The position numbers were made by a program, and so were the translations under genes. From NCBI GenBank assembly GCA_948688495.1, contig CAPQSW010000004.1, positions 110,021 to 116,158 of the forward strand: a stretch of 6,138 bases of DNA. Reading direction: 5' to 3'. The notes beneath the pieces were generated by a model that made no database searches, was not told the DNA's origin, and saw only the letters and a list, made by a program, of their open reading frames with translations. Shown one piece after another: positions 1-4,315 of the stretch. The stretch is from an uncultured Lachnospiraceae bacterium (lineage in GTDB: Bacteria > Bacillota > Clostridia > Lachnospirales > Lachnospiraceae). Position 1 is the first letter of the stretch, and every line of letters starts with the position of its first letter.

Positions 1-548
1 GGCGCAGAGTATTAATCGCGGCGGCGGATACATTCCGTGCGGCAGCAGGCGAACAGCTTGGAGAGTGGGCGAATCGTGCCGGGGTAGAGATGATTGGCGG
101 CCAGGAGGGCGCAGATCCAGCGTCCGTTGTGTATGATGCGGTCGCTGCTGCAAAGGCAAGGAATGCAGATGTATTGCTCTGCGATACGGCGGGACGCCTC
201 CATAATAAGAAAAATCTTATGGAGGAGTTAAAGAAGATTCACCGTATTCTGGAAAAGGATTATGCAGATGCATATCGGGAGACACTGGTAGTACTGGATG
301 GAACTACTGGACAGAATGCTCTTGCGCAGGCGAGGCAGTTTTCCGAAGTGGCAGATATTACAGGGATTATTTTAACGAAGATGGATGGAACGGCTAAGGG
401 AGGAATTGCAGTGGCAATTCAGTCGGAGCTGGGCATTCCGGTAAAATATATCGGTGTAGGTGAGTCAATTGATGATTTACAGAAATTTGACTCTGAACAG
501 TTTGTAAATGCGCTGTTTTCCAGAGAGGAAACAGAGCAGGGAGAATAA
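1..548 (+). CDS. ftsY: FtsY, signal recognition particle receptor GTPase (5'-truncated by window edge)
   Basis: This is the C-terminal 181 codons of the SRP receptor, in the frame whose first whole codon is at 3; the start lies upstream of the window. FtsY docks the SRP-ribosome complex at the membrane and hydrolyses GTP together with Ffh. Visible SRP-GTPase signatures in order: DTFRAAAGEQL near the left edge (the insertion-box region typical of Ffh/FtsY), DTAGR at 183-197 (G3), TKMDGTAKGG from 375 (G4 plus the glycine-rich closing loop), and GVGESIDDLQKFD near the C-terminus. Ffh is ruled out because the protein stops about 15 residues after the QKFD segment, with no methionine-rich M domain. 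The upstream N and A domains are not visible. The downstream ilvA starts 30 bp later with no terminator between, so the two are probably co-transcribed. Confidence 0.97.
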   Translation, partial: RRVLIAAADTFRAAAGEQLGEWANRAGVEMIGGQEGADPASVVYDAVAAAKARNADVLLCDTAGRLHNKKNLMEELKKIHRILEKDYADAYRETLVVLDGTTGQNALAQARQFSEVADITGIILTKMDGTAKGGIAVAIQSELGIPVKYIGVGESIDDLQKFDSEQFVNALFSREETEQGE

Positions 549-578
549 AAGGCGCGTATTAGACAAGGAGGAAGGCAG

Positions 579-1790
579 ATGCTGACACTAGATAAATTTG
601 AAGAAGCAAGCAGGATTGTACAGGAGGTGACACAGGAGACCAAGCTGATGTACAGTGATTACCTGAGCGAACAGACTGGGAATAAGGTGTACCTCAAACC
701 AGAGAACATGCAGTTTACAGGAGCTTATAAAGTAAGGGGGGCATACTACAAAATTAGCACGCTTTCTGAGGAGGAGCGGAGCAGGGGGCTGATTACCGCC
801 TCTGCCGGGAACCACGCGCAGGGAGTTGCCTATGCAGCGAAATGTTTCAATGTAAAAGCGACTATCGTCATGCCAACGACGACACCGTTAATCAAAGTCA
901 ACCGTACAAAGGGCTATGGTGCAGAAGTGGTTTTATATGGCGATGTGTATGATGAGGCCTGCAACAAGGCTTATGAGCTGGCAGAGGAAAAAGGATATAC
1001 GTTTATTCATCCTTTTGATGACCTTGCAGTGGCAACCGGACAAGGGACGATAGCCATGGAAATTTTTAAGGAATTGCCGCTGGTAGAGTATATCCTGGTT
1101 CCAATTGGAGGAGGCGGCCTCGCCACAGGCGTTTCCACGCTCGCCAAACTGTTAAATCCCAATATTCAGGTGATCGGCGTAGAACCGGCAGGGGCCAGCT
1201 GCATGCAGGCGTCCATTCAGGCGGGGAAAGTGGTGACGCTTCCCAATGTCAGCACGATTGCGGACGGCACGGCAGTCAAGACGCCGGGGGAGAATATTTT
1301 TCCTTATGTCAGGGAAAATCTGGATCAGATAATCACAGTGGAAGATGATGAACTGATTGTCGCATTTCTTGATATGGTGGAAAACCATAAAATGGTAGTG
1401 GAGAATTCCGGTCTTTTAACGGTTGCCGCGTTGCGTCATTTGAATGTGAAAGGCAAACGTGTCGTATCTATTTTAAGCGGTGGTAATATGGATGTGATCA
1501 CTATGTCTTCCGTTGTGCAGCAGGGATTGATTTTCCGTGACCGTATCTTCACGGTGTCAGTGCTCCTGCCCGATAAGCCGGGAGAACTGAGCAAGGTTGC
1601 AGAGACGATGGCAAAGGAACAGGGAAATGTCATTAAGCTTGAACATAACCAGTTTGTCACTACGAATCGAAATGCGGCCGTGGAGCTTCGGATTACTCTG
1701 GAAGCATTTGGCACAGAGCATAAACAGCAGATTATGCGTGCTTTGGAGAAAGAAGGGTATAAACCAAAGCTGGTGAGGACAAACCTGTAA
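579..1790 (+). CDS. ilvA: Threonine ammonia-lyase (threonine dehydratase), PLP-dependent, single C-terminal ACT domain
   Basis: A 403-residue fold-type II PLP enzyme that deaminates L-threonine to 2-oxobutanoate and ammonia, either as the first step towards isoleucine or in threonine catabolism. The Schiff-base lysine is K51 in TGAYKVRGA. SAGNHAQG at 75-82 contacts the substrate carboxylate, the PLP-phosphate loop is GGGG at 177-180, and SGGN at 300-303 sits near the pyridine ring. Residues ~323-400 form one ACT domain beginning FTVSVLLPDKPGELSKVA. The length matches the ~400-residue single-ACT class, longer than E. coli TdcB (329 aa, no ACT) and shorter than E. coli IlvA (~514 aa). The ACT domain suggests allosteric control, but the effector cannot be read from sequence. 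The ATG at 579 has AAGGAGG at 565-571 with 7-nt spacing. No T-box or leader-peptide attenuator fits in the 30-bp gap after ftsY. Whether it is biosynthetic or catabolic remains open. Confidence 0.96.
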   Translation: MLTLDKFEEASRIVQEVTQETKLMYSDYLSEQTGNKVYLKPENMQFTGAYKVRGAYYKISTLSEEERSRGLITASAGNHAQGVAYAAKCFNVKATIVMPTTTPLIKVNRTKGYGAEVVLYGDVYDEACNKAYELAEEKGYTFIHPFDDLAVATGQGTIAMEIFKELPLVEYILVPIGGGGLATGVSTLAKLLNPNIQVIGVEPAGASCMQASIQAGKVVTLPNVSTIADGTAVKTPGENIFPYVRENLDQIITVEDDELIVAFLDMVENHKMVVENSGLLTVAALRHLNVKGKRVVSILSGGNMDVITMSSVVQQGLIFRDRIFTVSVLLPDKPGELSKVAETMAKEQGNVIKLEHNQFVTTNRNAAVELRITLEAFGTEHKQQIMRALEKEGYKPKLVRTNL

Positions 1791-1826
1791 ATGTTACGTT
1801 GGCAGGAAGCAGGGCGAAATTTGTAG

Positions 1827-1855
1827 TTGGAATTAATAGGAAGATAGTGTATAAT
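1827..1855 (+). promoter_or_regulatory. Sigma-A-type promoter for the HD-GYP gene
   Basis: TTGGAA (1827-1832) and a perfect TATAAT (1850-1855) are separated by 17 bp, predicting a transcript start near 1862. It lies in the gap after ilvA, so the HD-GYP gene has its own promoter. No convincing terminator is seen after ilvA, so some read-through is likely. A start near 1862 gives a leader of ~53 nt to the GTG at 1915. Confidence 0.72.
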
Positions 1856-1914
1856 TAACATACTATGGAAACATAAGAACGGTGTATCCGGCAGGGAATG
1901 CAGAGGTAAGACTT

Positions 1915-3006
1915 GTGGTTAAAAGAACTTTCGTGAGGACGAGGGCCTTACAAGAAGGAATGAAAATAGATCAGGCAATTGTTGATCGCCGGGGGCGGAT
2001 TCTGATTGCCCGTGGAGCGGCGATGGATGAATATTTGATTGATTCTTTATCGAAGCTTGGGATCAATGGCGTTTACATTCGGGAGGGGGAGGAAGAACCT
2101 GAGACGGAGAAAATATCCCTCCTGGCTCAGAGTATTATCGAAAAAACCAGGGTGGAGGATCGTTCAAAGGTCAAATTGACAGAGAGTGTAAAAAAGCGTG
2201 TGGCAGAGGGAATCCAGTATCTGTATAATAATACGGAGACACAGGACTTTACAGATGCAACAAATGAGATTACAAGTGAACTGATGCGCGCGATTTCAGA
2301 TAACGAGGCCATTGCAGTTGACATCAGTACACTGAAGATCAGCGATGAGTATACATTTAAGCACAGCGTAGATGTTGCAACGATGGCAATGATTGTAGCA
2401 AAACAGCATGGCTTAAATGAGAAGGAAGTATATGAAATTGGAATTGCCGGCCTGCTCCACGATTTGGGGAAGTCCAAGATTCCCAATGAGGTGCTGAATA
2501 AGCCGGGAAGGCTTAATGATGAAGAATTTGCAATTATGAAACAGCATTCCGTATATGGCTATGAGATTTTGAAAGAAAAGGAAGGCTATCCCCCGGCTGT
2601 TCTGCTGGGTGTGTTACAGCACCATGAGAAAATGAACGGCATGGGTTATCCCATGGGCGTCACGTCAGAAAAGATGCATCTGTTTGGACGGATCTTGTCA
2701 GTTGTGGATATCTATGATGCACTTGTAACGGAACGTGCTTATAAGAAAGCGTTTTCTCAGAGGGATGCCGTGGAGATGATTATGTCTATGACCCAGGAGC
2801 TTGACCTTGATGTTATGAAAAGCTTTTTGGAGAGCATGATACTGTATCCGGTGGATACCATTGTGCAGCTTAGTAATGGCGAGAAGGCAAAAGTCGTACA
2901 GAATAATCCCGGATATATCCTGCGGCCTAAGGTGGTGGGAATAGAGACAGGAAAGATATACGATCTTGGCAAAGACATGAGATGCAATAATATAATAATT
3001 ATGTAA
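1915..3006 (+). CDS. HD-GYP domain protein, probable cyclic-di-GMP phosphodiesterase
   Basis: A 363-residue cytosolic protein with no signal peptide or membrane segment. An N-terminal ~60-residue domain (KRTFVRTRALQEGM onward) is followed by a charged linker and an HD-GYP domain at ~135-300. In this numbering the canonical residues are present: H150, H182-D183 with K186 (HDLGK), H211, H236-H237, the GYP triplet at 244-246 (HHEKMNGMGYP) and D265 (VVDIYDA). HD-GYP enzymes hydrolyse cyclic-di-GMP with a di- or tri-metal centre; an intact set suggests an active enzyme, although substrate is inferred. A short C-terminal tail (~305-363) is rich in beta-prone residues and not assigned. I chose the GTG at 1915 because AGAGG (1902-1906) lies 8 nt upstream and the protein then begins VVKRTFVRT, as relatives usually do. 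An upstream GTG at 1882 (374 aa) has no good ribosome binding site. There is no receiver or other sensor domain. Confidence 0.9.
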   Translation: MVKRTFVRTRALQEGMKIDQAIVDRRGRILIARGAAMDEYLIDSLSKLGINGVYIREGEEEPETEKISLLAQSIIEKTRVEDRSKVKLTESVKKRVAEGIQYLYNNTETQDFTDATNEITSELMRAISDNEAIAVDISTLKISDEYTFKHSVDVATMAMIVAKQHGLNEKEVYEIGIAGLLHDLGKSKIPNEVLNKPGRLNDEEFAIMKQHSVYGYEILKEKEGYPPAVLLGVLQHHEKMNGMGYPMGVTSEKMHLFGRILSVVDIYDALVTERAYKKAFSQRDAVEMIMSMTQELDLDVMKSFLESMILYPVDTIVQLSNGEKAKVVQNNPGYILRPKVVGIETGKIYDLGKDMRCNNIIIM

Positions 3007-3031
3007 AAGTCTAAAGCTGCAAGTCAAATAT

Positions 3032-3067
3032 CCGCACTCGCGTGGCTGCTTGGCTAAGTGCCTGCGG
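3032..3067. repeat. Small GC-rich inverted repeats downstream of the HD-GYP gene
   Basis: Two mutually exclusive 5-bp pairings occur here: GCACT (3034-3038) with AGTGC (3057-3061), or CCGCA (3032-3036) with TGCGG (3063-3067). It has no U-tract, so it is not a terminator by itself. It may be a 3'-end structure ahead of the real terminator, or chance. Low certainty. Confidence 0.3.
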
Positions 3068-3075
3068 AAATAAAC

Positions 3076-3119
3076 ATAAAACCAGACCATTCCATTTATC
3101 TGATAAGGTCTGGTTTTAT
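3076..3119. terminator. Bidirectional intrinsic terminator between convergent HD-GYP and dtxR-family genes
   Basis: A perfect 13-bp stem pairs 3076-3088 with 3107-3119 (core ACCAGACC/GGTCTGGT flanked by A and T runs) around an 18-nt loop. The T-run follows the stem on the + strand (TTTTATTTA), and the reverse complement gives TTTTATGTTTATTT on the minus strand, so it can stop transcripts from both sides. It lies 70 bp after the HD-GYP stop and 6 bp beyond the minus-strand regulator's stop codon. Confidence 0.9.
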
Positions 3120-3125
3120 TTAGAT

Positions 3126-3491
3126 TCAAAACGCTCCTACGTTATTCTTAATAGCGGCAAAACTTTCTTTGCTAATCACATGCTCAATCCGGCAGGCGTC
3201 TTCCAAGGCGGTCTTTTCATCCACGCCAAGGCTTATCAGCCATGAGGAGAGAAAATTGTGACGCTCATAAATCATATCGGCAATTTCTTTTCCGGATTCT
3301 GTCAGGGTAATATATCCTTTCTCTGACACGACAATATGTCCTCGTTCGCGCAGATGCTTCATGGCTACGCTCACACTTGATTTTTTAAATCCAAGTTCAG
3401 CGGCAATATCTATGGAACGGACCACTGGAAGTTTTTCGCTTAATATTAGAATCGTTTCCAGATAATTTTCAGCAGATTCGGTGTTTTTCAT
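3126..3491 (-). CDS. DtxR-family metal-dependent transcriptional repressor (short form), likely iron regulator of feo
   Basis: A 121-residue regulator: an N-terminal winged helix (~8-65, including AELGFKKSSVSVAMKHLRERG as recognition region and EKGYITLTESG as wing) and a metal-binding/dimerisation domain (~66-115). By alignment from memory, candidate metal ligands are N9, E12, H78, C100, E103 and H104 (ACRIEH). The C-x2-EH pattern corresponds to Cys102/Glu105/His106 of iron-sensing DtxR, where MntR has Glu, so Fe2+ sensing is favoured but not proven. It lacks the SH3-like third domain of ~230-aa DtxR/IdeR. The ATG at 3491 is chosen because AAGAGG precedes it with 8-nt spacing; the in-frame ATG at 3527 would add 12 residues but has no ribosome binding site. 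It is divergent from feoA, the usual arrangement for a dedicated regulator, and operator-like repeats lie between. MntR-like manganese sensing is the main alternative. Confidence 0.92.
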   Translation of the reverse strand: MKNTESAENYLETILILSEKLPVVRSIDIAAELGFKKSSVSVAMKHLRERGHIVVSEKGYITLTESGKEIADMIYERHNFLSSWLISLGVDEKTALEDACRIEHVISKESFAAIKNNVGAF

Positions 3492-3530
3492 TGTATAATC
3501 CTCTTTTATAATGGCTTGATAATCCATCGG

Positions 3531-3556
3531 ACTAAGTGAGCAGCTACCCTCTTAGT
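3531..3556. repeat. Inverted repeat ACTAAG-N14-CTTAGT over the regulator's transcription start
   Basis: Perfect 6-bp arms at 3531-3536 and 3551-3556 are spaced 20 bp apart, two helical turns. The right arm overlaps the minus-strand -10 (3554-3559). The arms contain the CTAA/TTAG core seen in the feo operators but at double spacing. It is a candidate autoregulatory site, inferred from position and core match only. Confidence 0.4.
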
Positions 3557-3582
3557 ATACTGGATAGCTTACAAAATGGCAA
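3554..3582 (-). promoter_or_regulatory. Sigma-A-type promoter for the DtxR-family regulator
   Basis: On the minus strand TTGCCA (3582-3577) and TATACT (3559-3554) are separated by 17 bp. The predicted start is near 3547, giving a ~55-nt leader to the ATG at 3491. The -10 is the same TATACT hexamer as in the opposing feo promoter. Confidence 0.75.
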
Positions 3583-3633
3583 ATATTTTGAGACAGAACT
3601 GTAAGAAAAATTGATAAAACAGCAAAAAAGTTA

Positions 3634-3662
3634 TTGACAACTAATAAAAGTTAGCATATACT
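3634..3662 (+). promoter_or_regulatory. Strong sigma-A-type promoter of the feo genes
   Basis: A consensus TTGACA (3634-3639), a 17-bp spacer and TATACT (3657-3662, 5/6 match) predict a start near 3669. The leader to the feoA ATG at 3712 is ~43 nt. The spacer, -10 and start site are covered by the inverted repeat at 3648-3667, so a bound repressor would occlude polymerase. This argues against translation from the ATG at 3673, which would be almost leaderless. Confidence 0.88.
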
Positions 3663-3667
3663 AACTT
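3641..3667. promoter_or_regulatory. DtxR-family operator overlapping the feo promoter
   Basis: The core is the 20-bp inverted repeat at 3648-3667, AAGTTAG-N6-CTAACTT, with perfect 7-bp arms around CATATA. A further CTAA at 3641-3644 sits 10 bp before TTAG (3651-3654), which is 10 bp before CTAA (3661-3664), so three alternating half-sites are phased by about one helical turn. The half-site resembles the GTTAG/CTAAC of the C. diphtheriae DtxR box (TTAGGTTAGCCTAACCTAA). The adjacent divergent regulator is the obvious ligand. Binding itself is inferred. Confidence 0.78.
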
Positions 3668-3711
3668 ATGAAATGAAAAAAAGGAATATTTTAGAAAAGG
3701 AGATGATTGTG

Positions 3712-3921
3712 ATGCCGTTGTCTATGGCGCAGGCAGGAGAGGCCAATGTGATTAAGAAAGTTGGTGGAAAAGAGAAGACCAGGAGATTTTTGGAAAACCT
3801 TGGTTTTGTAACCGGAGGGAGCGTAACGGTTGTATCTGAAATTGGCGGCAACATGATTGTGAATGTCAAAGAGTCAAGGGTTGCCATCAATAAAGATATG
3901 GCAAATAAGATACTTGTGTAA
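3712..3921 (+). CDS. feoA: FeoA family protein, first copy
   Basis: A 69-residue cytoplasmic SH3-like FeoA protein that accompanies FeoB in ferrous iron uptake. Visible family features are MPLSMAQAGE at the start, the helix region KEKTRRFLENLGFVTGG (the usual R-R/FLxxxGFxxG pattern), and the beta-rich end GSVTVVSEIGGNMIVNVKESRVAI followed by NKDMANKILV. Length is typical for FeoA (about 70-80 aa). I chose the ATG at 3712 because AAAGGAG (3696-3702) lies 9 nt upstream; in-frame ATGs at 3703 (overlapping the ribosome binding site) and 3673 (nearly at the transcript start) are unlikely. It ends 17 bp before the second feoA. It differs strongly from that copy, so this is not a recent duplication. 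FeoA's precise role, whether regulating FeoB GTPase activity or assembly, is not settled. Confidence 0.93.
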   Translation: MPLSMAQAGEANVIKKVGGKEKTRRFLENLGFVTGGSVTVVSEIGGNMIVNVKESRVAINKDMANKILV

Positions 3922-3938
3922 TATGGAAGGAGAGCATG

Positions 3939-4160
3939 ATGAGGACATTAAGACAGATTCCCTGCGGGAACACCGTGAAAGTTGCAAAGCTGCATGGGGA
4001 GGGACCGGTAAAGCGCCGGATTATGGATATGGGGATTACCAAGGGCGTGGATGTGTTTGTGAGAAAGGTAGCACCATTCGGAGATCCTGTAGAAGTGACT
4101 GTACGTGGATATGAGCTGTCACTTCGGAAGGCGGATGCAGAAATGATAGAAGTTGTGTAA
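3939..4160 (+). CDS. feoA: FeoA family protein, second copy
   Basis: A 73-residue FeoA homologue. The family pattern is KLHGEGPVKRRIMDMGITKG (helical segment with RR and MG...G), then VDVFVRKVAPFGDPVEVTVRGYELSLRKADAEMIEV, the SH3-like strand region with the GDPVE and GYELSLR motifs of classical FeoA. It matches the classical sequence better than the upstream copy, which lacks GDPVE. AAGGAG at 3927-3932 is 6 nt before the ATG at 3939; an ATG at 3936, only 3 nt away, adds one Met and is less well spaced. It is probably in one transcript with the first feoA. It is separated from feoB by 155 bp holding a second operator-like site, so feoB may have additional control. Confidence 0.94.
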   Translation: MRTLRQIPCGNTVKVAKLHGEGPVKRRIMDMGITKGVDVFVRKVAPFGDPVEVTVRGYELSLRKADAEMIEVV

Positions 4161-4167
4161 TTATTTT

Positions 4168-4196
4168 TTGCCCGATGGTTAGTTAAAACTAATGAT
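4168..4196 (+). promoter_or_regulatory. Weak possible internal promoter before feoB
   Basis: TTGCCC (4168-4173) and AATGAT (4191-4196) have a 17-bp spacer and 4/6 matches each to consensus. It would be unremarkable but for the operator-like repeat lying between and over its elements. If real it would give feoB a ~113-nt leader. Low confidence. Confidence 0.3.
4178..4193. promoter_or_regulatory. Second DtxR-type operator candidate upstream of feoB
   Basis: TTAGTT-AA-AACTAA (4179-4192) is a perfect 14-bp palindrome. Written as TTAG-N6-CTAA it has the same core and spacing as the feo promoter operator (3651-3664), and G4178 gives a matching GTTAG left arm. The right flank is T rather than C. 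Its recurrence within the same locus supports a shared regulator. Confidence 0.6.
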
Positions 4197-4230
4197 AGTA
4201 AGCAATGGCGAACGAATATGAATTGTGTAT

Positions 4231-4236
4231 AGGAGG
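4231..4236 (+). other. Orphan Shine-Dalgarno-like AGGAGG without a proper start codon
   Basis: A perfect AGGAGG has no ATG, GTG or TTG at usable spacing; an ATT follows at 4241. The only open frame through it runs from ATG 4205 to TAA 4265-4267 (20 aa), but that ATG lies upstream and has no good binding site. It may be a decayed small ORF, part of an RNA structure, or chance. Confidence 0.3.
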
Positions 4237-4282
4237 CTGCATTATCGAAAAGCAATTCATCGTGTAATCGTAAATTTAAAAA

Positions 4283-4300
4283 GCCTTGGGAAAACGAGGC
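4283..4300 (+). other. Small RNA hairpin adjacent to the feoB ribosome binding site
   Basis: GCCTTG (4283-4288) pairs with CGAGGC (4295-4300), 6 bp including one U-G, around the loop GGAAAA. It ends 4 nt before the feoB AGGAG (4305-4309). There is no U-tract after it, so it is not a terminator. It could influence feoB translation or message stability; chance is possible. Confidence 0.35.
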
Positions 4301-4315
4301 GGATAGGAGTAAAAC

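Noticed and set aside
1791..1826. Intrinsic terminator after ilvA
   Set aside because: No GC-rich stem followed by a T-run is found in this stretch.
1436..1861. 141-codon minus-strand reading frame opposite the ilvA ACT region
   Set aside because: It is antisense to a well-supported gene and its translation resembles no known protein.
3042..3245. 67-codon plus-strand frame across the terminator and the regulator's 3' end
   Set aside because: It runs through the terminator stem and is antisense to the DtxR-type gene, with no ribosome binding site.
3666..3711. Longer feoA reading starting at the ATG at 3673 (82 aa)
   Set aside because: The transcript is predicted to start near 3669, leaving no leader or binding site, while AAAGGAG sits correctly for the ATG at 3712 and the resulting N-terminus fits FeoA.
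4205..4267. 20-codon ORF between feoA and feoB as a real small protein
   Set aside because: Its ATG lacks a ribosome binding site and the composition matches no family I recognise. It is kept only as a note with the orphan AGGAGG.
4161..4315. Fe2+/NiCo (czcD-type) riboswitch upstream of feoB
   Set aside because: I cannot see the repeated conserved G-rich junction segments or a terminator/anti-terminator pair; only one short hairpin is present.
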